From NCBI GenBank assembly GCA_963835465.1, contig CAWIFR010000002.1:744001-808000 (forward strand): DNA of 64,000 nt, in the 5' to 3' direction. The position numbers and the translations under genes are program-made. Source of the stretch: Bog-756 sp963835465 (lineage in GTDB: Bacteria; Actinomycetota; Acidimicrobiia; Acidimicrobiales; RAAP-2). Every line of letters starts with the position of its first letter. Position 1 is the stretch's first letter. Below are positions 1 through 7,971 of this stretch, piece by piece. The notes beneath the pieces were generated by a model. That model was not told the origin of the DNA and did not search any database. It saw only the letters and a program-made list of their open reading frames with translations.

Positions 1-1
1 C

Positions 2-718
2 AGGATCGGTGGGGTCCCGGTGGTCATGGCCGAGCTGCTGGAGGCGGGCCTCTTGCACGGCGACTGCGTCACGGTCACCGGCAAGACCGTGGCCGAGAAC
101 CTGGCTGCCATCGGTCCTCCTCCTCCGGACGGTGACGTGGTCCACGTCCTGAGCGACCCGATCCACGTCCAGGGGGGGATCGCCGTGCTCACCGGATCGT
201 TGGCCCCGAAGGGGGCGGTGGTCAAGGTGGCGGGGTTGGATCAGCTCACGTTCGATGGCACGGCACGGGTGTTCGACGGTGAGGACCGTGCCATGGAGGT
301 CATCCTGGCCGGGGATATCCAGCCGAACACGGTGGTGGTGATCCGTTACGAGGGGCCCAAGGGGGGACCCGGGATGCGGGAGATGTTGGCCATCACCGGC
401 GCCATGAAGGGTGTCGGCCGCGGGGCGGACTGCGCCCTGGTCACCGATGGACGGTTCTCGGGTGGGACCCACGGGTTCTGCATCGGCCATGTCGCCCCCG
501 AGGCGGTGGACGCCGGTCCCATCGCCCTGGTGGCCGACGGTGACCGCATCGTGGTCGACGTGGTCAACCACACCATCGACCTGGACGTCCCCGAGGAGGT
601 GCTGGCCCGGCGCCGTGCGGAGCTCAAGCATCCTGCTCCCCGCTACACGACCGGCGTGTTGGCCAAGTTCGCCAGGCTCGTCACCGGGGCCGAGCGGGGG
701 GCCGTCACCGAGGCCTAG
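2..718 (+). CDS. ilvD: Dihydroxy-acid dehydratase, C-terminal part
   Basis: This is the C-terminal 238 residues of IlvD, cut by the window edge; the reading frame is open from base 2. IlvD dehydrates 2,3-dihydroxy-isovalerate and 2,3-dihydroxy-3-methylvalerate in valine and isoleucine synthesis. Family landmarks are clear: GGVPVVMAELL, TVTGKTVAENL, the domain-closing segment YEGPKGGPGMREML, and the substrate-site region TDGRFSGGTHGFCIGHVAPEA. The cluster-binding cysteines of the N-terminal half lie outside the window. It sits on the same strand as ilvBNC, with three minus-strand genes or remnants between, so it may belong to the same pathway locus but not the same transcript. Confidence 0.96.
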   Translation, partial: RIGGVPVVMAELLEAGLLHGDCVTVTGKTVAENLAAIGPPPPDGDVVHVLSDPIHVQGGIAVLTGSLAPKGAVVKVAGLDQLTFDGTARVFDGEDRAMEVILAGDIQPNTVVVIRYEGPKGGPGMREMLAITGAMKGVGRGADCALVTDGRFSGGTHGFCIGHVAPEAVDAGPIALVADGDRIVVDVVNHTIDLDVPEEVLARRRAELKHPAPRYTTGVLAKFARLVTGAERGAVTEA

Positions 719-957
719 TCGAGGTGGGCGCGCCCCGGCTCTGGGGCTGCTCGACGCGCATGCCGTCGGCGTCGACGTGTTGGAGGGTCGTGGCCCACAG
801 CACCTGAGAGGCCAGCCAGGGACCACCCTGTTGGCCTGGGGAACGACCCGAGGCGGTGTCGTGGCGCATGCGGATGCCCGGACTCGTTGTCGAACTCGAC
901 GGTGAAGGCCACCAATACCTGAGAGAGCAGCACCGACGGGGGCAGCCGGGACGCCAT
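705..957 (-). pseudogene. Remnant of an actinobacterial winged-helix-type regulator
   Basis: An ATG at 957 opens a frame reading MASRLPPSVLLSQVLVAFTV followed by EFDNE, which I recognise as the start of a conserved actinobacterial family with a winged-helix-like fold. After about 30 residues the frame becomes nonsense. A second frame then continues the family pattern (GGPWLASQVLWATTLQHVDADGMRV) and stops at 705, inside the end of ilvD. So a frameshift plus a C-terminal truncation leaves roughly 75 residues of a normally much longer protein. The family match is from memory. That both frames carry one protein is a direct reading of the sequence. Confidence 0.5.
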
Positions 958-962
958 CGGGG

Positions 963-1355
963 TCAGCCCGGTCTGGTGTCCAACTCGGCCACCAGGCGCC
1001 GTGGTGCCACGGCACGGAAGGCGTCCTGGCACACTTCGGCGACTTCGTCCCAGCCCACATCGCCATCGAGTCGGACCCCCACCCAGCCCCGGTGGCCGAC
1101 GTAGGGCGGCCGGAAGAAGTGCTCAGGTTCGGCCCCGGTCAGCACCTCTTGGACCCCGGGACCGGCGGCACACCAGAGGTGGGGGAACGTGTGGTCGTGG
1201 TGCCCGTCGACCCAGGCGTACACGAAGGCAGTCCGGTGCCGGATGAAGAAGGTCGGGGTCCCGTGGCTCAACCGCTCGGTGACCTCAGGGAGGGCCAGGC
1301 AGATGTCCCGGGTCCGGGAGAGGCCGGACAGGGCCGCCGATGCCGACTCGTTCAC
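963..1355 (-). CDS. MmcQ/YjbR family protein
   Basis: A 130-residue protein of the MmcQ/YjbR family (CyaY-like fold), small proteins often listed as DNA-binding but without a settled function. Family features seen are the N-terminal ICLALPEVTERLSHGTPTFF segment, the central FAYVWVDGHHDHTFPHLW-like strand region, and FRPPYVGHRGWVGVRLD before a closing helix. I chose the GTG at 1355 because it overlaps the stop of purU by four bases (GTGA), so the two genes are very likely translated together. A longer frame upstream runs through purU and is not credible. Confidence 0.8.
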   Translation of the reverse strand: MNESASAALSGLSRTRDICLALPEVTERLSHGTPTFFIRHRTAFVYAWVDGHHDHTFPHLWCAAGPGVQEVLTGAEPEHFFRPPYVGHRGWVGVRLDGDVGWDEVAEVCQDAFRAVAPRRLVAELDTRPG

Positions 1356-2200
1356 GCGAAGACCACGGTCCGGTGACCGTTGACGAGGACCCGGTCGGCC
1401 AGATGCCACCGCAGGCCACGGGCCAGCACGGACCGCTCGACCTCCCGTCCGATGCGGAGGAGCTCCTCGACCGTGTCGGCGTGATCGATACGGGCCGTGT
1501 CCTGCTCGATGATCGGCCCGGCGTCCAGCTCGGCAGTGACGTAGTGGCAGGTGGCACCGATCAGCTTCACGCCTCGGTCGAAGGCCTGGTGGTAGGGGCG
1601 GGCTCCGGCGAACGAGGGGAGGAAGCTGTGGTGGATGTTGATGATCCGACCGGCATAGCGGTCGCAGAGTTCGGGCGGGATGATCTGCATGAATCGGGCC
1701 AGGACCATCACGTCGCCCCGGGCCGAGTCGAAGAGGCCGGCCACCTCGTCGAAGGCCTCGGCCTTCCGCTCGCGGAATGCGACGTGGTGGAATTCGATGC
1801 CGTGCCACTCGACGAGCTCCCGCAGATCAGGATGGTTGGAGACGACGAGGGGGATGTCGCAGTCGAGCTCGCCGTTCCGCCAGCGGTGAAGGAGGTCGAC
1901 CAGGCAGTGGTCCTCCTTACTCACCAGCACCACGACGCGTCGCTTCTGGTCGGTGTCGTGCAGGTGCCAGTCCAGTTCGAGCGCTTCGGCCAGTCCGGAG
2001 AATTTCCGGGCGAACTCGTCGACGCCGAACGGCAAGCTCTCGGCCAGTACCTCGATGCGCTGGAAGAAACGGCCGGTGTTGAGATCACCGTGTTGGGCGG
2101 CCTCGACGACCCATCCGCCGTGGCTGGCGATGAAGCCGGTGACAGCGGCCACGATCCCCGTACCGTCCGGGCAGGTGACGGTGAGGACGAGTCGGCGCAT
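1352..2200 (-). CDS. purU: Formyltetrahydrofolate deformylase
   Basis: A 282-residue PurU, which hydrolyses 10-formyl-THF to formate and THF and balances the one-carbon pool. Residues 1-85 form an ACT domain (LVLTVTCPDGTGIVAAVTGF, then GRFFQRIEV). The C-terminal formyltransferase domain carries the catalytic pattern INIHHSFLPSF with its Asn and His, and the partner Asp in TAELDAGPIIEQD. ARPYHQAFDRGVKLIGAT is also typical. Length matches the family. It is co-transcribed with the downstream MmcQ/YjbR gene and diverges from the ilv leader. Its one-carbon role fits glyA and the serine genes elsewhere in the window. Confidence 0.95.
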   Translation of the reverse strand: MRRLVLTVTCPDGTGIVAAVTGFIASHGGWVVEAAQHGDLNTGRFFQRIEVLAESLPFGVDEFARKFSGLAEALELDWHLHDTDQKRRVVVLVSKEDHCLVDLLHRWRNGELDCDIPLVVSNHPDLRELVEWHGIEFHHVAFRERKAEAFDEVAGLFDSARGDVMVLARFMQIIPPELCDRYAGRIINIHHSFLPSFAGARPYHQAFDRGVKLIGATCHYVTAELDAGPIIEQDTARIDHADTVEELLRIGREVERSVLARGLRWHLADRVLVNGHRTVVFA

Positions 2201-2361
2201 GACCCCATCTTGACGCGGATCGAGGAGCGCCCGACGGCGGCGGAGCGAGTGCGGAAGGGCCAGTCCGGCACGGCCGGGCCCACCCGGTCGGCCGACGGGA
2301 CGCTCGCGCCCGCTCCGGTGCGCTTGTTCTCGGCCCTCGCACGTGTCAAACTGTTCCCACG

Positions 2362-2409
2362 ATGCGTATCAGCCCGTCCGACCTCAACATCCTGGTAATC
2401 GTTTCGTAG
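2362..2409 (+). CDS. ilv operon leader peptide
   Basis: A 15-codon reading frame, MRISPSDLNILVIVS, lies 150 bases before ilvB. Six of its fifteen residues are Ile, Leu or Val and they cluster at the end (NILVIV), as expected of a leader whose stalled ribosome senses branched-chain amino acids. No Shine-Dalgarno sequence precedes the ATG, so translation may start at or near the 5' end of the RNA. The stop is followed within 35 bases by an intrinsic-terminator-like hairpin. Attenuation of ilvB operons by such leaders is known in actinobacteria; this instance is inferred from sequence. Confidence 0.72.
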   Translation: MRISPSDLNILVIVS

Positions 2410-2442
2410 CGCACGCGACGCTCTCTCGCCGTGTGCGCTTTC

Positions 2443-2470
2443 CGACCTCCCCGAGTGGGAGGTCGTTTTT
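2443..2470 (+). terminator. Attenuator hairpin of the ilv operon
   Basis: CGACCTCCC at 2443-2451 pairs perfectly with GGGAGGTCG at 2457-2465 around a five-base loop, and five T follow at once. This is a textbook intrinsic terminator, rare in such GC-rich DNA. It lies between the leader peptide stop (2409) and the ilvB start (2561). An alternative upstream pairing, GCGCAC at 2409-2414 with GTGCGC at 2433-2438, begins at the leader stop codon and could act as a pause hairpin. Confidence 0.75.
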
Positions 2471-2560
2471 CGTCCCGGCAACGGTGGACCGGGGCCCGCA
2501 CTCCTGCCGCTCACCACCTCCACGACAACCGCCGTACCACGCAGACACAAGGAGCACCCG

Positions 2561-4384
2561 ATGGAACTGACCGGAGCACAAGCACTGATCAAGAGCTTGG
2601 AGATGCAGCAGGTGGAGGTCATGTTCGGCCTCCCCGGCGGCGCCATCCTGCCCGTCTACGACCCGATCCTCGACTCGTCCATCCGGCACATCCTGGTGCG
2701 CCACGAGCAGGGGGCCGGTCATATGGCCGAGGGGTATGCCCAGGTCACCGGCAGGCCCGGTGTGGCCATGGTCACCAGTGGCCCCGGCGCCACCAACATC
2801 GTGACCCCGTTGGCCGACGCCTACATGGACTCGATCCCCCTCGTGGTGGTGACCGGACAGGTGGCCACCACGGCCATCGGCACCGACGCCTTCCAGGAGA
2901 GCGACATCACCGGCATCACCATGGGGATCACCAAGCACAACTGGCTGATCACCGACGTGAAGGACATCCCCCGGGTGGTGGCGGAGGCCTTCCACGTGGC
3001 CACCACCGGCCGGCCCGGGCCTGTCCTCATCGACATTCCCAAGGACATCGCCAACAGCCGCATGGAGTGGTACTGGCCCGAGGCCTCCGACCTGGACCTG
3101 CCGGGCTACCACCCGATGAGGGAGGGCGATCCGGCAGCGATCCGCGAAGCGGCACAGCTGATCCTGGCCGCCGAGCGTCCGGTCATCTACGCCGGCGGTG
3201 GCATCTTGAAGGCCCGGGCGGCCGAGGGGCTCCGGGAGTTGGCCGAACGGACCGGCATCCCGGTGGTCACCACCCTGATGGCCCGGGGTTCCTTCCCCGA
3301 CTCGCATCCGCTCTGCCTGGGCATGCCCGGCATGCACGGCAACTACACCGCGGTGACGGCCATGCAGCGTTCCGACCTGCTCATCGCCCTGGGTAGCCGA
3401 TTCGACGATCGGGTCACCGGCCGGGTGGACGCCTTCGCCCCCGAGGCCAAGGTCATCCATGTGGACATCGACCCGGCGGAGCACAACAAGGTGCGCCGGG
3501 CCGACGTGGCCGTCGCCGGTGACTGCCGGCTGGTCGTCGACGAGCTGCTGGTGGCTCTCTCTGACCTCGGACTGCCCCACGCCGAGTCGACTCGGGCAGG
3601 CTCGGGCGGGGCGCCCAGCGACGCCGTGTCCGGGGCCCCGGCCACCTCCGGCTCGGTGGCCGCCTCCCATCCCCGCGACCGGCTCATCCCATGGCGCTCC
3701 CAGCTCAGCGAATGGCAGCGCCGCTTCCCCCTGGTCTACGACCAGCAGCCGGGGTCGGGAGCCCTCAAGCCCCAGTTCGTCCTGGAGGCGCTCCGCGACG
3801 CCACACCGGAGGACACCATCGTGGCGTCGGGGGTGGGTCAGCACCAGATGTTCGCGTCCCAGTGGTGGCAGTTCGACTACCCCTACACCTGGGTCAACTC
3901 GGGTGGTCTGGGTACCATGGGCTTCGCCGTGCCCGCAGCCATCGGGGCCAAGGTCGGCCGACCGGACAAGATGGTCTGGGCCGTCGACGGCGACGGGTGC
4001 TTCCAGATGACCGCGCAGGAGCTGGTCACGGCCAGCTCGGAGCGGATCCCGGTGAAGATCGCCATCCTCAACAACGCCTACTTGGGCATGGTGCGCCAAT
4101 GGCAGGAGATGTTCTACGAGGAGCGATACTCGGAGGTCTATCTGTCGCCCGACCTTCCCGACTACGTGGGATGGGCCGAGTCCATGGGTTGTGCCGGTAT
4201 CCGGGTGGAGTCGACCGAGGAGGTCACTTCGGCCATCGACAAGGCCAACAGCATCGACGACCGGCCCGTGGTCATCGACTTCCGGACCGATGCCTTCGAG
4301 AAGGTGTATCCCATGGTGGCGGCCGGTGCCTCCAACGACGACATCGTGGTCGACCCGTCCCTGACCGATGGAGAGGGCCGATGA
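2561..4384 (+). CDS. ilvB: Acetolactate synthase, large (catalytic) subunit
   Basis: A 607-residue ThDP-dependent enzyme that condenses two pyruvates, or pyruvate and 2-ketobutyrate, in the first common step of branched-chain synthesis. Visible are the N-terminal ThDP domain with the activating Glu in RHEQGAGHMAEGYA, the FAD-associated middle domain (GSRFDDRVTGRVDAFAPEAK) and the C-terminal ThDP motif running from VDGDGCFQMT to NNAYLGMVRQWQ. AAGGAG stands eight bases before the ATG. A Gly/Ala/Ser-rich stretch of about 25 residues near residue 350 joins the middle and C-terminal domains. It overlaps ilvN by four bases and is probably controlled by the upstream attenuator. Confidence 0.97.
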   Translation: MELTGAQALIKSLEMQQVEVMFGLPGGAILPVYDPILDSSIRHILVRHEQGAGHMAEGYAQVTGRPGVAMVTSGPGATNIVTPLADAYMDSIPLVVVTGQVATTAIGTDAFQESDITGITMGITKHNWLITDVKDIPRVVAEAFHVATTGRPGPVLIDIPKDIANSRMEWYWPEASDLDLPGYHPMREGDPAAIREAAQLILAAERPVIYAGGGILKARAAEGLRELAERTGIPVVTTLMARGSFPDSHPLCLGMPGMHGNYTAVTAMQRSDLLIALGSRFDDRVTGRVDAFAPEAKVIHVDIDPAEHNKVRRADVAVAGDCRLVVDELLVALSDLGLPHAESTRAGSGGAPSDAVSGAPATSGSVAASHPRDRLIPWRSQLSEWQRRFPLVYDQQPGSGALKPQFVLEALRDATPEDTIVASGVGQHQMFASQWWQFDYPYTWVNSGGLGTMGFAVPAAIGAKVGRPDKMVWAVDGDGCFQMTAQELVTASSERIPVKIAILNNAYLGMVRQWQEMFYEERYSEVYLSPDLPDYVGWAESMGCAGIRVESTEEVTSAIDKANSIDDRPVVIDFRTDAFEKVYPMVAAGASNDDIVVDPSLTDGEGR

Positions 4385-4950
4385 GCGTCTACGGAGCGGA
4401 CAAGCGCCATCACACCCTGACCGTGCTCGTCGAGAACAAGGCCGGAGTGTTGGCCCGGGTGGCCGGCCTGTTCTCCCGGCGCGGCTACAACATCTTCTCC
4501 CTGGCCGTCGCTCCTTCAGACAACGAGCGGTTCAGCCGGATCACCATTGTGGTGGACGTGGAGTCGGCCCCCTTGGACCAGATCATGAAGCAGCTGGACA
4601 AGCTCATCCCTGTGGTGTCGATCACCGAACTGGACCCCGCTCTGGCCCGGGAGCGGGAGCTGCTGATGGCCACCCTCGAGGCCGGTCCGGAAACCCGGGG
4701 TCAGATCATCCAGCTCGTCGGGGTGTTCGAGGGCAAGATCGTGGATGTCGGACACGACCGGCTGACGGTCGCCCTCGAGGGCGCCCCCACCAAGCTGGAC
4801 GACTTTGAGGACCTCATCCGCACCTACGGCATCGTGGAGATGCAGCGGACTGGCCGCGTGGCGTTGCCTAAGCTGGACCGGTCCGGAGACCACGGGCCGC
4901 TTCATCTGGCGGACTCCCCGATCGGACACAACACAGAGAAGGCAGGTTGA
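4381..4950 (+). CDS. ilvN: Acetolactate synthase, small (regulatory) subunit
   Basis: A 189-residue regulatory partner of IlvB that confers valine feedback inhibition. Residues 11-85 form the ACT domain (HTLTVLVENKAGVLARVAGL, then SRRGYNIFSLAVAP), and the C-terminal ALS_ss_C domain includes GKIVDVGHDRLTVALEG. The ATG at 4381 overlaps the ilvB stop as ATGA, giving coupled synthesis of the two subunits. Length is slightly above the usual 165-175 because of a hydrophilic C-terminal tail of about 15 residues. Confidence 0.95.
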   Translation: MSVYGADKRHHTLTVLVENKAGVLARVAGLFSRRGYNIFSLAVAPSDNERFSRITIVVDVESAPLDQIMKQLDKLIPVVSITELDPALARERELLMATLEAGPETRGQIIQLVGVFEGKIVDVGHDRLTVALEGAPTKLDDFEDLIRTYGIVEMQRTGRVALPKLDRSGDHGPLHLADSPIGHNTEKAG

Positions 4951-4955
4951 TCACG

Positions 4956-5981
4956 ATGGCCACGCTGTACTACGAGAAGGATGCCGACCCGAGCCTCATC
5001 GGCAATCGGAAGGTGGCGGTGATCGGCTACGGATCGCAGGGCCACGCCCACGCCCTCAACCTGTCCGAGAGTGGGGTCGACGTGCGCGTCGCCCTGCGGG
5101 AGGGGTCGAGCTCCAGGCAGAAGGCCGAGGAGGCCGGCCTGCGGGTGCTGTCGGTCGCCGATGCCGCCGCCGAGGCCGACGTGATCATGATCCTCCTCCC
5201 CGATACTGAACAGGCCGCGGTGTACGAGGCAGAGATCGCTCCGCACCTCAAGGCCGGTGACGCGCTGTTCTTCGCCCACGGCTTCAACATCCGCTTTGGC
5301 CTGATCACCCCGCCGGCAGATGTGGACGTGGCCATGGTGGCCCCCAAGGGCCCCGGCCACCTGGTGCGGCGCACCTACACCGAGGGAGGCGGCGTGCCCT
5401 CGCTGGTGGCGGTGTCGGCCGATCCGTCCGGCCAGGCTCACGACCTGGCACTGTCCTACGCCCACGCCATCGGGGCCACTCGGGCGGGCGTTCTCGACAC
5501 CACCTTCGCGGAGGAGACCGAGACCGACCTGTTCGGCGAGCAGGTGGTGCTGTGCGGTGGCCTGACCGCGTTGGTGCAGGCCGGCTACGAGACGCTGGTG
5601 GGGGCGGGCTACCAGCCCGAGTCGGCGTACTTCGAGTGCCTCCATGAACTCAAGCTGATCGTCGATCTCATGTACGAGCAGGGGATCAGCGGGATGCGGT
5701 TCTCCATCTCGGACACCGCGGAATATGGCGATCTGACCCGGGGGCCGCGGGTGATCAACCAGGCCGTCCGTGAGGAGATGAAGGCCATCCTGGGCGAGAT
5801 CCAGGACGGCACCTTCGCCAAGGAATGGGTGGCCGAGAATGCCAACGGACGGCCCAACTACAAGGCGCTGCGTCAGGCCGGCTTCGACCATCCCATCGAG
5901 AAGGTGGGGGCCGAACTGCGGGACATGATGCCGTTCGTCACCGCTGGAAAGCAGAAGATCCAGGACATCTCCGGCGGCTGA
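4956..5981 (+). CDS. ilvC: Ketol-acid reductoisomerase
   Basis: A class I (short) KARI of 341 residues that isomerises and reduces acetolactate using NADPH and Mg. The Rossmann loop VIGYGSQGHAHALNLSESGV is at the N-terminus. The specificity loop REGSSSRQKAEE carries serines typical of NADPH preference. The knotted domain shows DLFGEQVVLCGG, the metal-binding CLHELKLIVDLMYEQG and SISDTAEYGD. I chose the ATG at 4956, nine bases after an AGG; a TTG at 4947 in the same frame would add three residues and overlap ilvN. It is the last gene of ilvBNC. Confidence 0.96.
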   Translation: MATLYYEKDADPSLIGNRKVAVIGYGSQGHAHALNLSESGVDVRVALREGSSSRQKAEEAGLRVLSVADAAAEADVIMILLPDTEQAAVYEAEIAPHLKAGDALFFAHGFNIRFGLITPPADVDVAMVAPKGPGHLVRRTYTEGGGVPSLVAVSADPSGQAHDLALSYAHAIGATRAGVLDTTFAEETETDLFGEQVVLCGGLTALVQAGYETLVGAGYQPESAYFECLHELKLIVDLMYEQGISGMRFSISDTAEYGDLTRGPRVINQAVREEMKAILGEIQDGTFAKEWVAENANGRPNYKALRQAGFDHPIEKVGAELRDMMPFVTAGKQKIQDISGG

Positions 5982-6347
5982 CCGGGCCCCGACGGACCCG
6001 GTCGCTCGAGGGTGGGGTGACCCCGGGGCGAAGCACGAGTCGTCCAGCCGGGAAGCCACCACAGGCCAGGAGTCTCCGCACGGAGGGGGGCCGAGGGTCC
6101 TCGCCACCGTGCCCTCGGTGGCCGGCCACCGGAGGCTCTCCGGTCGCGCTCCGTGGTTGGCGACCGGTCTCGGAGGCGAAACACGGCTCCGGGCAGGGTG
6201 TCCTCAGGGTTGCCATCGGCTGCACCTGCACTTGCCGCGAGGCGGTAGGCAGCGAGTATCGGCGGATACTCCCTGGAAGTGAAGGCCCGAACGCCCACCG
6301 TGACGTCAGTGGCGCGCTCGAAATCATGAGCGGTACTGTCACTCTTC
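5982..6347. other. Intergenic region after ilvC
   Basis: No convincing reading frame on either strand. The only clear structure is the short inverted repeat at 6254-6271, listed separately. I see no strong terminator with a T-tract after ilvC. Confidence 0.5.
6254..6271. promoter_or_regulatory. Inverted repeat, possible operator
   Basis: GAGTATC and GATACTC form a perfect seven-base inverted repeat separated by GGCG, about 77 bases before the GTG of the gene at 6348. The AT content is higher than the surroundings. This could be a regulator site or a small hairpin; nothing else in the sequence decides it. Confidence 0.3.
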
Positions 6348-6653
6348 GTGGCCATCCCAGCAGGAGAACCCCAGCTCGCGGCGACCGTCCAGATCGGTTC
6401 TGACGTAGCCGACCTTCGCCTGTACGGTTCTGACGACATGGTGGTTCCGGGATGGTGGGTCGGCGTGTTCGACGTCACCGGCGAACTCCGACGTACCGAG
6501 GTGGCCCCCCGAACCGATCTCACACCGATCGATCTGACCCTCTGGCTCCGGCCGATCGTCGGGATGGATGCGGCCGACGAGCTGGTCCGACTCATCGCTG
6601 AAGCGGTGGCCCGGAATCGAACCGTGCGGGAGCCGGCCGGCGCCACCCGGTAG
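6348..6653 (+). CDS. Small protein of unknown function
   Basis: A 101-residue protein starting at GTG 6348. I do not recognise the family. The sequence has ordinary bacterial composition: a predicted strand-rich first half (ATVQIGSDVADLRLYGSDDM, then PGWWVGVFDVTGELRRTEV) and an amphipathic helix near the end (MDAADELVRLIAEAVARN). There is no signal peptide or membrane segment. An alternative start is the ATG at 6439. It stands alone between ilvC and the convergent DUF2510 gene. Confidence 0.55.
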   Translation: MAIPAGEPQLAATVQIGSDVADLRLYGSDDMVVPGWWVGVFDVTGELRRTEVAPRTDLTPIDLTLWLRPIVGMDAADELVRLIAEAVARNRTVREPAGATR

Positions 6654-6846
6654 TCACGGCGTCGCCTTACCTATCGCCGGGCTCATCGGGGACCCGCTCG
6701 GGGCGTCCCTGCACCCCGTTGCGTCCCGGTGGCCACCCCACGGGCCAGTACCCCTGGCGCCCACCGCGCTCGTGCGGGCGGTGACGTCCTGTCGGAACCT
6801 GGCCCGGGCCCGTCGGCGTCTCAGCGCCGCGCCCACCTCCTGACGG

Positions 6847-7759
6847 TCACGGTGCCCGGCCGGACAGATACGGACCGACCTGGTGGGCGAGATCGCGGAT
6901 GGTGTACAACGCCGGCGGCACATCGGTAGCCACCCGCTGGTATGCCTGGCTGGTGCAGGCGACCGCCACCCGATGGGTCGTCGAAAGCGTCAATTGCCAG
7001 CTCGCGTTCGATGGCAGGATCGGGGGCCGGGGCGGCCGAGTCGGCGGCCGCCGAGTGGGTGGCAAAGGTGGTGCAGTCCTCCGCCAGCTTGGCCCCACTC
7101 GACCCATCGACCTGGATGTTGCCCAGGTCAGTGGTCAGTTGGGAGGTGGCCGGTCCACCAGTGCTGGTCCACCAAACGGCCACCGGATTGACCGGAACCT
7201 CCGTGGTGGTTGGAGGCAACGTGGTCGTAGGTGGATTCGGCGCCAGAGCGGTGGTAGCCGGCCCTTGGGTCCGCGCCACGGGGTGCCCGGAACCCGAGGC
7301 GTGGAAGGCGAAGGTGATGACCGCGACCAGCACCAGGGCGATCGCCAGCGCCTCCGCCACCGTGACGATCGAGCGGGGGCGCCTGCGACCGGCCGCCGGC
7401 TTCTGTGCTGGCGTACCGTTCGGTTCCGGAGAGACTTCTGCCGGATGGGACGCCATGATGGTCGGCGGACCGCCCGTCTCGATCCAGCGGTCTCCGTCCC
7501 AGTACCTGAAGCGGGTGGGGTCGGCAACGTTTCGGTACCAACCGACAGGTCGCTGCTCCGACGGGTCCTGGGCCGAGGCGGTGGGATCGGCTCGTGGAGG
7601 CGCGTACAAGTTGGGCAGAAGAGGCAGCTTCGGCGGTGGCAGCGGGGACTGAAAGACCGCATGGCCGTCGCTCACCCAGGGCGTCGGGTCTCCTGCCTCG
7701 AAGTAGCGGGAGGGAAATGTACCTGACGGGTCAGGCTGCCATCCGTGAAGTCCTGTCAC
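6847..7759 (-). CDS. DUF2510 single-pass membrane protein, frameshifted near the end
   Basis: The N-terminal half is proline-rich and cytoplasmic. It contains a DUF2510 motif (VGWYRNVADPTRFRYWDGDRW, residues about 72-92), then one membrane helix (AEALAIALVLVAVITFAF) and a Thr/Pro-rich linker, ending in an exported domain. DUF2510 is common in actinobacterial membrane proteins of unknown role. The start frame stays open to 6821, but after residue about 245 it loses protein character. A one-base shift near 7010 instead gives ASWQLTLSTTHRVAVACTSQ, then AYQRVATDVPPALYTI, ending at 6847. That version looks like the true C-terminus. Confidence 0.7.
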
Positions 7760-7971
7760 AATCCCTCATCAATCGGTCCTCTTAAGATTGTGGCTACTGG
7801 CGCGACCCAATAGGTGTCACGAAGATGAATCTTCTTCAAATGCCTGGCGCACAGGCGGAACCGGGTTAGGACTCGGCCGAATCTGTGACTGCGTGCGCGC
7901 CCACCGTGATGTCTACCAGCTGCCGGCCACCGGGGGGGGAGCAAGGCTGGGGCAGGGCCGCCCTCGCGCCC

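Noticed and set aside
2201..2470. T-box or known ilv-type riboswitch before ilvB
   Set aside because: No T-box core or specifier loop is seen; the leader peptide plus terminator explains the region.
2384..4099. Long minus-strand reading frame of 571 codons opposite ilvB
   Set aside because: It is rich in His, Gly, Asp and Val as expected of the antisense of a GC-rich gene, and ilvB is certain.
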